A DNA stretch of 64,000 nt from Xanthobacter autotrophicus (lineage in GTDB: Bacteria; Pseudomonadota; Alphaproteobacteria; Rhizobiales; Xanthobacteraceae). The stretch lies in the NCBI RefSeq assembly GCF_043194295.1, contig NZ_JBAFVK010000006.1, one strand, 5' to 3'. Of the stretch, positions 49,424 through 59,590 are shown one piece after another (the first letter of the stretch is position 1; every line of letters begins with the position of its first letter). The position numbers were made by a program, and so were the translations under genes. The notes under the pieces are model-generated. The model was not told the DNA's origin. It saw nothing but the letters and a program-made list of their open reading frames with translations, and did no database searches.

Positions 49424-50615
49424 CGTCGCCTCGTTCTTCGTGTGCCGTTCCATTGCTCTTCGTCACGTGCTGCGCCCACCGCTCCATCAGGGCCCGGCGC
49501 TGGTCGAGAAAGTCCGTCCGCCGATAGGCGCGTTCGACTGCGCCACCGACCGTATGCCCGAGCACTGTCTCGGCGACGTCGTGGGGCGTTTCAGTCGCTT
49601 CAGCGATCCAATCCCGCAGGCTGGAGCGGAAGCCGTGCGGTCGCGCCTCAAGGCCAGCGCGCTCCATGAAGCGGCCCATCGTCATGTCCGAGATGACGCC
49701 CTTGCGTTGGCTCGGGAGCAGGTAGCCACCGCGCGCGAGCGGTCGCGCCTGTTCGATGATCGCCAACGCCGCGCCTGTCAGGGGCACCCGGAAATCGGGC
49801 GTCCGGTCCTTCCGGCCCTTCATCGCCTCGCCGGGAATGGTCCAGACGTCACCGGCGATCTGGTCTTCCCGGATGAACCGCAGCGGTCCGGATCGCACGC
49901 CCGTCAGGATGAGAAGGCGCAGCGCCAGGTGCGTCACCGTCCCTTCGTTCAGGCTGGCGTAGAAGCCCGGAACCTCGCCCCACGGCATGGCGGGGATGTT
50001 CTCGGGCTTGTGCCGCTGCTGTCCGAGCAGGGCGCGCGCCTTTTCGGTCGCCTGCAGGTCCACGTCGAGACCGAGCGCCGCGGCGTGCTTTAGGCAGAGG
50101 CCGAGCCGGCTCAGGGCCTTTTGTGCCGTTTCGGCTTTGACGTGCCAGATGGGCGCCAGGGTGTCGCGGATGTCCTTCTGGTCAATGTCGGCGACGGGCA
50201 CGCTTCCAAGCTTCGGCAGGACGTGGAGTTCGAGTGGCGTGAACCACCGGCCGGCCTTGCCGTCGCCCTTCAGTTCGGCCTTTCGGCTCTCGAAGGCGTC
50301 GAGGGCGATGTCCTTCAGATAGTGCAGCGTGCGCGCCGCCTCCCGTCGTTCACGTTCCCGTTCCTTGATCGGGTCGAGGCTCTGCCGCACCACGGCGCGC
50401 CCGCGGTCGGCCGCCTCTCGCGCCTCCCTCAATGACACGTCGGTTGCGGCCCCCAGCCCCATTTCCCGGCGCCGGCCGTGCACCGTGAAGCGAAAGAACC
50501 ATTGGGCGCCGCCGTCGAGCCGCTTGTGGAGCCAAAGGCCGCCCCCGTCGGCATGCTTCCCGGCGGCGGCTGATCGAACGGCGATCGCCGACAAACGGTT
50601 CAATCCGCGCCCCAT
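49413..50615 (-). CDS. P4-like tyrosine integrase of the island
   Basis: 400 residues: an N-terminal arm-binding DUF4102-type domain (GGGLWLHKRLDGGAQWFFRFTVHGRRREMGLG), a core-binding domain and a catalytic domain with LTGVRSGPLRF (R), HGFRSSLRDW (H-x-x-R), LGHTVGG (H) and ERAYRRTDFL (nucleophile Y). Site-specific recombination between attP and the tRNA-Leu 3' end. ATG 50615 lies inside one of the two arm-type repeats, so integrase binding could repress its own expression. Full length; appears intact. Confidence 0.95.
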   Translation of the reverse strand: MGRGLNRLSAIAVRSAAAGKHADGGGLWLHKRLDGGAQWFFRFTVHGRRREMGLGAATDVSLREAREAADRGRAVVRQSLDPIKERERERREAARTLHYLKDIALDAFESRKAELKGDGKAGRWFTPLELHVLPKLGSVPVADIDQKDIRDTLAPIWHVKAETAQKALSRLGLCLKHAAALGLDVDLQATEKARALLGQQRHKPENIPAMPWGEVPGFYASLNEGTVTHLALRLLILTGVRSGPLRFIREDQIAGDVWTIPGEAMKGRKDRTPDFRVPLTGAALAIIEQARPLARGGYLLPSQRKGVISDMTMGRFMERAGLEARPHGFRSSLRDWIAEATETPHDVAETVLGHTVGGAVERAYRRTDFLDQRRALMERWAQHVTKSNGTAHEERGDDGR

Positions 50616-50643
50616 TTCAATCCACCCGCCAATCCACCTTTTG
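50614..50643. repeat. Integrase arm-type repeat, right copy
   Basis: ATTTCAATCCACCC-N5-TCCACCTTTTG, matching 35087-35116 at 25 of 30 positions with all differences in the 5-nt spacer. It overlaps the start codon region of the integrase. Confidence 0.7.
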
Positions 50644-50769
50644 AGCCGCGATGAGTTGATCACGGACGATAGCGGATGATTGCGAACGAAACAAGAACGA
50701 GATCCTGAGTCAACAGGATAGATTTCGCCTGAGAGATGGCGATTTACGCTGATATTACAATGTGATGCA

Positions 50770-50787
50770 GACCGCCCGCACCATTTT
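50770..50787 (+). repeat. attR core
   Basis: GACCGCCCGCACCATTTT, a copy of the tRNA-Leu 3' end (35023-35040), marking the right edge of the island 155 nt upstream of the integrase start. Confidence 0.9.
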
Positions 50788-51034
50788 CTTCTCTTCACGC
50801 TGCGCGGCCTTCGGCCGCTTCGCTCCAGAGGGGGCGCCGAAACGTCGGCGGCGGCCATTCGGCCTTGCGAACCCTGCGGGTTCGAAATCGGTCCGCCAGA
50901 GCGCACCATTCTCGGTCGCGCGCCGCCGCCCGCCCGCGTGCTTCCGCCTGCACGCGGTGGGCAGGGCGGAAAGGGGCACCAGCAGGTTTCGCCTTCGTCT
51001 TCGCGTGAGACGAAGGCCGTTTCAGGCGGGACGG
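50788..51034. other. Chromosomal flank right of the island
   Basis: 247 nt without a gene. GCCTTCGTCT-N7-AGACGAAGGC (about 50993-51019) forms a perfect 10-bp hairpin just past the folC stop, terminator-like but without a T-tract. Confidence 0.5.
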
Positions 51035-52384
51035 TCAGGCCGGCTCGGCGCCGTTGGCGGCAAGCACTGCCCCGGCGAGATAGAGGGAGCCGGAGATCAG
51101 CACCCGGGGCGGCGGCACCTGCGAGGTGCGGGTGATGCTGTCGAGGGCGCTGCCCACGTCGCGGGCGACCCGCGCCGACATGCCGAGGCCCATGGCGGCG
51201 GCCGCCACGTCCTCGGGCTTGAGGCCGGCATGCTCGCCGGGCACCGGCACGGCGATGGCCTCCCGCACCAGCCCGGCAAAGGGGGCGAGGAAGCCGGTGA
51301 CATCCTTGGTGCCCAGCATGCCGAGGATGAGCACGAGCGGGCGCGAATAGCGCTCCTCCAGCTCGCACAAAGCGTGGGCGAGGGCGGCCCCACCGGCGGC
51401 ATTGTGCCCGCCGTCGAGCCACACCTCCACGCCCGCCGGCGCCCGCGCCACCAGCGGTCCCGAGGGCAGGCGCTGGAGCCGCGCCGGCCAGTCGGCCTGG
51501 AGGATGCCGGCCTCGTGCGCCGCCGGCAGCTTCACTGCCCTGAGCGTCGCCACCGCAAGGCCCGCATTGTCGATCTGGTGCGGCCCCACGAGGCGCGGGC
51601 GCGGCAAATCGAGCAGCCCGTCCTCGTCGGCATAGACGAGGCGGCCCGCTTCCTCGCTGACGTTCCATTGCTGGCCGCGCACGAACAAGGGCGCGAGCTT
51701 CTTCGCCGCCGCCCGCTCGATGACGGCGAGCGCCTCCGGCACCTGCGAGCCCACCACCACCGGGCGGCGCGGCTTGATGATGCCCGCCTTCTCGCCGGCA
51801 ATGGCCTCCACCGAGGTGCCGAGGAAATCCACATGGTCGATGGAGACGGGGGTGATCACGCTCGCCAGCGGCTCGGCCACCAGATTGGTGGCGTCGAGCC
51901 GGCCGCCGAGGCCCACCTCCAGCAGCAGCACGTCGGCCGGATGCTCGGCGAACAACAGGAAGGCCGCCGCCGTGGTGATCTCGAACAGGGTGATGGGCTG
52001 GCCGGCATTGGCCGTCTCGGTCCGGTCGAGGGCCTCGGCGAGGGCCTCGTCGGACACCAGCACGCCGCCCCCCGGCGCGCCGAGGCGGATGCGCTCGTTG
52101 AAGCGCACCAGATGGGGCGAGGTGTAGACGTGCACCCGCTGGCCCGCCGCCTCCAGCATGGCACGCATGAAGGCGATGGTGGAGCCCTTGCCGTTGGTCC
52201 CGGCCACATGGATCGTGGGCGGCAGACGCCGTTCCGGATTGCCGAGGGCATCCAGCAGCCGGCCCATCCGCGCCAGGGACAGGTCGATCTTCTTGGGATG
52301 GAGCGCGGCGAGGCGAGTAAGGATCTCGTCGGTGGCGCGGGCGGGCGGGGGAAAGGGTAAGGGGCGGGGCAGGGCCATGGTCAT
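51035..52384 (-). CDS. folC: Dihydrofolate/folylpolyglutamate synthase
   Basis: 449 residues; adds glutamate to dihydropteroate and folates. P-loop VAGTNGKGST (62-69 core), SPHLVRFNERI and the FEITTAAAFL segment of Mur-ligase-like enzymes, then a C-terminal domain. ATG 52384 is chosen; ATG 52378 is two codons in. Follows accD on the same strand, 51 nt apart, in the common trpFBA-accD-folC order. Confidence 0.94.
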   Translation of the reverse strand: MTMALPRPLPFPPPARATDEILTRLAALHPKKIDLSLARMGRLLDALGNPERRLPPTIHVAGTNGKGSTIAFMRAMLEAAGQRVHVYTSPHLVRFNERIRLGAPGGGVLVSDEALAEALDRTETANAGQPITLFEITTAAAFLLFAEHPADVLLLEVGLGGRLDATNLVAEPLASVITPVSIDHVDFLGTSVEAIAGEKAGIIKPRRPVVVGSQVPEALAVIERAAAKKLAPLFVRGQQWNVSEEAGRLVYADEDGLLDLPRPRLVGPHQIDNAGLAVATLRAVKLPAAHEAGILQADWPARLQRLPSGPLVARAPAGVEVWLDGGHNAAGGAALAHALCELEERYSRPLVLILGMLGTKDVTGFLAPFAGLVREAIAVPVPGEHAGLKPEDVAAAAMGLGMSARVARDVGSALDSITRTSQVPPPRVLISGSLYLAGAVLAANGAEPA

Positions 52385-52435
52385 TCTCGCGCGGGCGCGG
52401 CAATTAAGATGCCGGCGCCCGCTGGGGCGTCCTCG

Positions 52436-53329
52436 TCAGGCCGCTTCGGGGCGGGGCAGGCGACCCTTGGGCGGCAGGGCCGGCGCCTTCATGAGCATGC
52501 GGCACAGGCGCCCCAGCGTGTCTCGCATCTGGTGGCGATGCACCACCATGTCGAGCATGCCGTGCTCGTGCAGGTATTCGGCGCGCTGGAAGCCGTCGGG
52601 CAGCTTCTCGCGGATGGTCTGCTCGATCACGCGGGGGCCGGCGAAGCCGATGAGGGCGCCGGGCTCGGCGATCTGGATGTCGCCCAGCATGGCGTAGGAG
52701 GCTGTGACCCCGCCCGTGGTGGGGTTGGTGAGCACGACGATGTAGGGCTTCTTGGTCTCGCGCAGTTCCTGGATGGCGGCGGTGGTGCGCGGCATCTGCA
52801 TGAGGGACAGAATGCCCTCCTGCATGCGCGCGCCACCCGAGGCCGCGAACATGATGAAGGGCGTGCCCTTCTCTGCGGCGGTCTGGAGCCCCTTCACCAC
52901 AGCCTCGCCGGCGGCCATGCCCAGCGAGCCGCCCATGAAGCCGAAATCCTGCACGGCGATGGTTACGGGCAGCTCGGTGAGCATGCCGGTCGCCACCTTC
53001 ACCGCATCCTGGTAGCCGGTCTTGGTGCGGGCATCCTTCAGGCGGTCGATGTAGCGGCGCTCGTCGCGGAATTTCAGCGGGTCGGTGGCCACCTCCGGCA
53101 GCGCCACTTCTTCGTAGGCGCCGTCGTCGAAGGTGGCTTTCAGCCGCTTCACCGCATCCATGCGCATATGGTAGCCGGATGCGGGGATGACGTAGAGGTT
53201 GGCCTCCAGGTCCTTGTGGAACACCATCTGCCCGGTTTCGGGGCACTTCACCCAGAGGTTCTCGGGGACCTCGCGGCGCGCCAGGAAATCGCGGATCTTC
53301 GGGCGGACGACGTTGGAAATCCAGTTCAC
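52436..53329 (-). CDS. accD: Acetyl-CoA carboxylase carboxyltransferase subunit beta
   Basis: 297 residues; with AccA transfers CO2 from carboxybiotin to acetyl-CoA in fatty acid synthesis. Crotonase-like core motifs FMGGSLGMAAGEA, SGGARMQEG and GGVTASYAMLGD are intact. The usual four-cysteine zinc ribbon is reduced to one: KCPETGQ...YVIPASGYH keeps only the first Cys; known from alphaproteobacterial relatives. GTG start at 53329 with GGAG 8 nt upstream. Confidence 0.95.
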   Translation of the reverse strand: MNWISNVVRPKIRDFLARREVPENLWVKCPETGQMVFHKDLEANLYVIPASGYHMRMDAVKRLKATFDDGAYEEVALPEVATDPLKFRDERRYIDRLKDARTKTGYQDAVKVATGMLTELPVTIAVQDFGFMGGSLGMAAGEAVVKGLQTAAEKGTPFIMFAASGGARMQEGILSLMQMPRTTAAIQELRETKKPYIVVLTNPTTGGVTASYAMLGDIQIAEPGALIGFAGPRVIEQTIREKLPDGFQRAEYLHEHGMLDMVVHRHQMRDTLGRLCRMLMKAPALPPKGRLPRPEAA

Positions 53330-53492
53330 GGGCGATCTCCGGAAGGCGGGCGGACAGCCGCGCTGCGGCGCACACCAATATGCTTCCATGTAATGGCAAG
53401 CGCGACGCGGCGAAAGTGCGGCAGGACGAAGCCGGGCCGCACATTCGTCCACTCAGGTGCCTCCATCGCCCGGCTTCGGTGGCGCAGGCGCT

Positions 53493-54332
53493 TCAGCGCT
53501 TGATGGAACGCACCGCTTCGGCCAGTTCGCTCACCAGGGCTTCCACCCCCGGCAGGGTATTGGCGGTGGCGTGGCCCTCGGCATCGAGGGTGCGGCGGAC
53601 CACCTCCACCAGGGCGGAACCCACCACCACCGCGTCGGCACCGGCGGCGATGGCCTTGGCCTGCTCCGGCGTCCGCACACCGAAGCCTACCGCCACCGGC
53701 AGGTCGGTGTGGGACTTGATGCGGGCGACGGCGGCGGCCACCAGGTCCGCGTCCGGCGTCGCCGAGCCGGTGATGCCGGTGATGGAGACGTAATAGACGA
53801 AGCCCGCCGTGTGCTCGAGCACGGTCGGCAGGCGCTTGTCGTCGGTGGTGGGGGTGGCGAGGCGGATGAAGTCGAGCCCGGCGTTGAGCGCCGGCAGGCA
53901 GAGTTCATCGTCCTCTTCCGGCGGCAGGTCCACCACGATGAGGCCGTCCACGCCCGCCGCCCTGGCGTCGGTGAGGAAGCGGTCCACGCCATAGACGTAG
54001 ATGGGATTGAAATAGCCCATGAGCACCACCGGGGTGGTGGTGTCCTCGGTGCGGAAGACGCGGACCATCTCGATGGTCTTGGCCAGGGTCTGGCCGGCCT
54101 TGAGGGCGCGCAGGCCCGCTGCCTGGATGGCCGGGCCGTCGGCCATGGGATCGGTGAAGGGAATGCCCAGCTCGATCACGTCCGCACCGGCCCCGGGCAG
54201 CGCCTTGAGGATGGCGAGGGAAGTCTCCCCGTCCGGGTCGCCCGCCGTAACGAAGGTGACGAGGCCGGGGCGGCCTTCCTCTTTCAGCGCGGCGAAACGG
54301 GTGGAGATGCGCGTGGTCACCTGGGTGGTCAT
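53493..54332 (-). CDS. trpA: Tryptophan synthase alpha subunit
   Basis: 279 residues; cleaves indole-3-glycerol phosphate to indole, which is channelled to TrpB. Catalytic E54 (IELGIPFTDP) and D65 (DPMADGPAIQ) are present, as are VDLPPEE and the phosphate-binding VGFGVRTPEQ. It is separated from trpB by a small periplasmic gene and repeat copy 3, an unusual break in trpBA. Confidence 0.96.
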   Translation of the reverse strand: MTTQVTTRISTRFAALKEEGRPGLVTFVTAGDPDGETSLAILKALPGAGADVIELGIPFTDPMADGPAIQAAGLRALKAGQTLAKTIEMVRVFRTEDTTTPVVLMGYFNPIYVYGVDRFLTDARAAGVDGLIVVDLPPEEDDELCLPALNAGLDFIRLATPTTDDKRLPTVLEHTAGFVYYVSITGITGSATPDADLVAAAVARIKSHTDLPVAVGFGVRTPEQAKAIAAGADAVVVGSALVEVVRRTLDAEGHATANTLPGVEALVSELAEAVRSIKR

Positions 54333-54456
54333 GGGCCTGCCTGGATAAAAGAACGGACGAGGGCGCGGGACAAAGGTCCTGAGGGACTGCGCGCCTTAAA
54401 CCTGTGGCCCGTGAGCTTGGCTCTTGGGACACGGGCCAAGCCGGCGCGGGACTTGA

Positions 54457-54498
54457 GCGTACCCACTTGGCATCGGTCAACGACCGAGGCCGATGGCC
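54457..54498 (-). repeat. Post-stop repeat, copy 3
   Basis: On the minus strand: GGCCATCGGCCTCGGTC, then GTTGACCGATGCC and AAGTGGGTACGCTC, starting directly after the TAA of the small gene at 54499. Nearly identical to copy 1 at 2076, 52 kb away. Confidence 0.75.
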
Positions 54499-54852
54499 TT
54501 ATTTGTGGCCGGTGATGGCGCAGGTGGCGCGGTTCGCCGACGTGCCGCCGAGCAGGCGCACCTGATCACTCCCCGTCACCCCGGGTACGATGGAGAACAA
54601 GGTGGTGGACGACTTGCCCAGCGCGCGGTTGCCGGCGAAGAACTCGCAGGCGACGTAAGTCTCCGAGATCGGCGCCGTTGTGCCGTTCTTCACCGAGACC
54701 GAGATGAAGGCGCCCGCCGGATCGGTGACCACCTTGCCGGTGGTCAACTGGAGGGCGGCGGTCTGCGCCGCTGCCGGCGCGGCAAAGCCCGCAACACCGG
54801 CACCAATGCCGACGGCCACACTCAAGGCGAGAACGGTGGAGAACGACTTCAT
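54499..54852 (-). CDS. Small periplasmic protein between trpB and trpA
   Basis: 117 residues: a Sec signal peptide (cleavage near AAPAAAQ, about residue 30) and a beta-sandwich-like body (FISVSVKNGTTAPISETYVACEFFAGNRALG) resembling FxLYD-type extracellular domains, with two cysteines. ATG 54852 is 3 nt from the trpB stop. Not known to have a role in tryptophan synthesis. Confidence 0.7.
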   Translation of the reverse strand: MKSFSTVLALSVAVGIGAGVAGFAAPAAAQTAALQLTTGKVVTDPAGAFISVSVKNGTTAPISETYVACEFFAGNRALGKSSTTLFSIVPGVTGSDQVRLLGGTSANRATCAITGHK

Positions 54853-54854
54853 GG

Positions 54855-56068
<1,214 letters not shown>

Positions 56069-56072
<4 letters not shown>

Positions 56073-56878
56073 GACGCACGCACTTTCGATGAGAGATCTT
56101 CAGGCCCCAGCGCCGTTTTCGCGCGGGTCGGTTCAGCTTCGGCCGGATGGTCGGGCAGGCGGGCTTCCGGGAGGCGGGCCTCGGTGCGCCGGACCGCCGC
56201 GACGAAGGCGCGGATCTTGTCCGGTGACTTCACGCCGGGGGCATCTTCCACGCCAGACGATACGTCCACCCCGTCCATCCGGACCTCGGAAAGGGCCTGC
56301 GACACATTGTCGACAGTGAGGCCACCGGAAAGCATGAGCGGACGGGCGGCGTCAAGGCCGGCGACGAGCCGCCAGTCGAACGGACGGCCGTTGCCGCCGG
56401 GCAATAGGGCGCCGGGATCGGGCTTGGCGTCGAACAGGATCAGGTCGGCCACGGCGGCGAAATCCGGCAGGGGCGCGAGGTCCTCGCGCCGGCCCACCGG
56501 CAGCGCCTTCATGACCGGAAGGCCGAAGGTGGCGCGGATGGCGGCGACGCGCTCCGGGCTCTCGTGGCCGTGCAACTGGAGGAGATCGGGGGCGAAGGCG
56601 GCCACCACCTGCGCCAAAAGGGCGTCGTCGGGGTCCACCAGCAGCGCCACCTTGCGCGCCCGCCCTTCCACCCGCGCCACGAGGCGAGGGGCGTCGGTGA
56701 GGGAAAGGTGGCGCGGGCTTTTGGCGAAATGGACGAAGCCCACCAGGTCGGCGCCCGCATCCAGCGCCGCGTCGAGGGCGTCCGCGGTCTTGATGCCGCA
56801 GATCTTCACGTCGAGGTGCCGCCCGTCGTGGCTCCTTGGGGCGCGGTTTGGTGCGTCGCGGTTTGCTGCGTCGCTCAT
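56069..56878 (-). CDS. trpF: Phosphoribosylanthranilate isomerase
   Basis: 269 residues; isomerises PRA in tryptophan synthesis. KICGIK (catalytic C27) near the N-terminus, LQLHGHE and the C-terminal GGLTVDNV and DVSSGVED with the catalytic aspartate. The body is preceded by about 22 extra residues and followed by about 35 unconserved ones, so a later start is possible. First gene of the trpFBA set; ATGA overlap with trpB. Confidence 0.93.
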
Positions 56879-56935
56879 CGTCTCAACCTTGCGCGCGCCG
56901 TTTTGGGCTCAGATCCCGGCCCCGGCGCATGGGGA

Positions 56936-57922
56936 TCACGTCTCCACTTGGGTGAACTGGCCGGCCTTGCGGAAGCGCCAGAGATAGGTGGGCAGCACGG
57001 TTGCAAGCGCGGTGGGGGTGATGTCGAGGCCGGCGAAGGTGCGGCCCTCGGCCTTGGCGGCGTCGGAAACCACATTGTCCGCGCGCAACATGGCCACCTG
57101 GTCGGTGGTGAGCGGCGCGCCCGGCGCCCACTGGGTGAGGCGGGCGGCGAGGTTGGCGAGGCCGAACGGCAGATCCACCAGCAGGCGCTTGTGGCCGATC
57201 TCGCGCAGCATCAGTTCCATGAGTTCGCGGAAGGTGCGCACCTGCGGTCCGCCCAGTTCGTAGGTGGTGGCGGCCTTGGCCTTGCCGTCCACCGCGCTGA
57301 GCACGGCCGCAGCCACGTCGCCCACGAACACCGGCTGGAAGCGCGTCACCCCGCCGCCGATCAGCGGCAGCACCGGAGAGAGGCGCGACATGGCGGCGAA
57401 GCGGTTGAAGAATTCGTCTTCCTGGCCGAACACCAGGGATGGCCGCAGGATGATGGCGTCCGGCACGGCGGCGCGCACGGCGGCTTCGCCTTCGGCCTTG
57501 CTGCGGCCATAGCCGGAGGGGGAATTGGCATCAGCGCCGATGGCGGAGACATGCACCAGCGGCGCATCTTCCCGGGCCGCAGCCTGGGCGATGGCCTGGG
57601 CGCCGAAGGCATGGACCGCATCGAAGCTCTGGCGGCCGGACTGGGCCAGCACGCCCACGAGGTTCACCACCGCCTCGGCACCGTCCACCGCGCGGGCGAC
57701 ACTCTCGGGATAGCGCACGTTGGCCTGGCTGACCTGGATCTGGCCGACGAAGCCGAGGGGCTGGAGGAAGCCTGCCAGCTCCGGCCGCCGCACAGCCACG
57801 CGCACGCGATAGCCGCGCATGGCGAGCGCCCGCACCACGTGCCGCCCGAGGAAGCCGGAGCCGCCGAACACGGTCACAAGGCTGTCGTTCACAGGACGAT
57901 CGGTCACCGTCACATCGCTCAT
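56936..57922 (-). CDS. Complex-I NDUFA9-type NAD(P)-binding protein
   Basis: 328 residues of the atypical SDR class: VFGGSGFLGRHVVRALAMRG dinucleotide loop at the start, SAIGADANSPSGYGRSKAEGE with the usual Y-x-x-x-K, and IILRPSLVFG. Bacterial homologues of NDUFA9 often accompany this chromosomal region in Hyphomicrobiales and may bind complex I or act in quinone/lipid metabolism. Upstream of trpF by 57 nt, same strand. Confidence 0.85.
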   Translation of the reverse strand: MSDVTVTDRPVNDSLVTVFGGSGFLGRHVVRALAMRGYRVRVAVRRPELAGFLQPLGFVGQIQVSQANVRYPESVARAVDGAEAVVNLVGVLAQSGRQSFDAVHAFGAQAIAQAAAREDAPLVHVSAIGADANSPSGYGRSKAEGEAAVRAAVPDAIILRPSLVFGQEDEFFNRFAAMSRLSPVLPLIGGGVTRFQPVFVGDVAAAVLSAVDGKAKAATTYELGGPQVRTFRELMELMLREIGHKRLLVDLPFGLANLAARLTQWAPGAPLTTDQVAMLRADNVVSDAAKAEGRTFAGLDITPTALATVLPTYLWRFRKAGQFTQVET

Positions 57923-58234
57923 GCCGAACCCCCGCTCGCCGGCATCCCGCCGGTCCCCTGTCGTGGTGGATGTGCGAGCCCGCTTCCACGGTCCCGCACC
58001 GCTCCTATATAGAGTGCGTCGAGCACATACGCGATGCGGGACCCCTCCGTAAAGGCGCCGCGATGCCGCCCTCGGGTGAGCCCGCGCGCACTGAAGAGTT
58101 GACGCGGCCGCGCTGCGACACTATAAGCCCGGCACTTCGCTGGCGGTCTTGCCGCCGGCTTTTCACCCATTCATGCGCGACGCGGAGGGGCCATACGGGC
58201 CGCAAAGCCGGGCGCGAACCAGCAAGGACGGCCG
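57923..58234. other. Divergent promoter region between NDUFA9-type gene and rpsT
   Basis: 312 nt with no gene. It must hold promoters for both directions. TATATAG near 58004 is the only clearly AT-rich -10-like element; no consensus -35 was assigned with confidence. Confidence 0.4.
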
Positions 58235-58501
58235 ATGGCCAATACGCCTTCCGCCAAGAAAGCGGTGCGCAAGATCGAGCGCCGCACCGAAGTGAACCGG
58301 TCTCGCCGCTCCCGCGTGCGCACCTACCTGCGCAAGCTCGAGGACGCGCTCACGGCCGGTGATGCCACCGCCGCCACGGCGGCGTTCCAGGCGGCGGAGC
58401 CTGAGATCATGCGCGCCGTCACCAAGGGCGTGCTGCACAAGAACACCGCGTCCCGCAAGGTCTCGCGCCTTGCCGCCCGCGTGAAGAAGCTCAGCGCTTG
58501 A
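58235..58501 (+). CDS. rpsT: 30S ribosomal protein S20
   Basis: 88 residues, highly basic: MANTPSAKKAVRKIERRTEVN at the start and KNTASRKVSRLAARVKKL near the end, as in all S20 proteins. Binds 16S rRNA early in 30S assembly. Followed by a strong terminator. Confidence 0.97.
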   Translation: MANTPSAKKAVRKIERRTEVNRSRRSRVRTYLRKLEDALTAGDATAATAAFQAAEPEIMRAVTKGVLHKNTASRKVSRLAARVKKLSA

Positions 58502-58532
58502 TTTAGATCAATCAAGATTGCTGTCTTACTGT

Positions 58533-58559
58533 AAAGGCCCGGCTTAGCCGGGCCTTTTT
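58533..58559 (+). terminator. Rho-independent terminator of rpsT
   Basis: AAAGGCCCGGC-TTA-GCCGGGCCTTTTT: an 11-bp stem with a U-tract, 31 nt after the rpsT stop. Confidence 0.95.
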
Positions 58560-59590
58560 GCTTGGTGCAGTCCAGAGGTGGCAGGTACCGGGTTCTTCAT
58601 CTCCCGGCGGTGGTGATCCCGATTCTCGGCAACCGTCAAGTCCTGCTTTCCGCCCGGCTGTGGAGGGCGCGTCGGCCCCGCCGCGGACCGATCAGAAAAA
58701 CAACATCCGCGTGAAAGGCTTAACGGCTAAAGGCCGGAAGACGCCAAAGCGGACCCATTTCAGGGGTAGGAAAACACCGCGCCGCGCGGCGATATTTCGC
58801 GTCCGTCGGCCACTGCCGCCGCCCGGAATCTCACTGTCGCGACAGAGGTTTGCCGGCTGATATCGAGCGGCGGTGCGGCTCGGCGGCGGCCTGGCTTGTA
58901 CCCGTTATCCCATGGGGCAGGGGAAAGGCGTTGCACCCCCCAAAGCGGCTGTGTATGTTCAATCTCACTCCGGGAGCGACACTGGGGTTCACCGACAGAA
59001 TGAAGTTTTCACGGCTCTTCGTGCATGAGGAGGGATAGCTGTGTCTGTATTCTTTCACCGCCCTCCCTTTGGTTGCTGTCCCGTGAATGCGTGTAGCCTT
59101 CGTTCCGTCGAGCTATGCTGAGAGTGATTGTCTGGTCCCAGTTCTCAGCGTGTTTTAGAACAAACAAAAATCTGATTAATTCTAACGGCCGCCGATGTCT
59201 CGTCGGCGGAAATGGGGCGGCTATGACTTCTGGCACACAAGCGGCAGCGGATGCAGCGGCACATCAAGCTCACCTTCCGGCTGCCTCGCGTTGCGTTCCG
59301 ATCGTCGGGAGTCTCGGCCTCGAGTTCATCTGTGCCTCGCCCCCTTCTCCCGGCAAGGATCGCGCATGAATTTGCGCTGATGCCGTGATCGCGTCCCACG
59401 GACGCACCTGAAAACACCGCTCTCATTTTGCGAAAGTGCGCGCAGCCCGAAAGGGCGCGGACGGCTTTTGCGTCACCAACCAGGGAACCGCGTTGAACGC
59501 GGTCGGAGCTCCATGCTCAAACCTCATGCGCCGGACGCCCGTCGCGCCGGATCGAACGCGTTTCAGCCAGCCCTTGCGGAGACTGCCGGA
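58560..59590. other. Long leader/intergenic region upstream of dnaA
   Basis: About 1.0 kb without a supportable gene. Its AT-richer stretch (about 59140-59190) probably contains the dnaA promoter. ACCGCGT-TGA-ACGCGGT (59485-59501) is a small hairpin close to the gene. No match to TTATCCACA-type DnaA boxes was seen, so I do not call an origin here. In-frame upstream ATGs 59468 and 59513 (with GGAG) are alternative dnaA starts. Confidence 0.55.

Larger units (their letters stand above)
35023..50787. mobile_element. Genomic island integrated at tRNA-Leu(CAA)
   Basis: About 15.7 kb between two 18-bp direct repeats of the tRNA 3' end. It encodes a P4-like tyrosine integrase at the right end, an HTH protein, phage/plasmid replication-type genes, an HNH nuclease, hypothetical and decayed genes, and an autotransporter with an AraC regulator. 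Flanking genes (otsA; folC) are core. No conjugation, capsid or packaging genes were recognised, so it resembles a P4-like satellite or an integrated element that needs a helper. Confidence 0.9.

Noticed and set aside
58560..59590. Possible chromosome origin upstream of dnaA
   Set aside because: No DnaA-box cluster was found; in this order the origin often lies away from dnaA.
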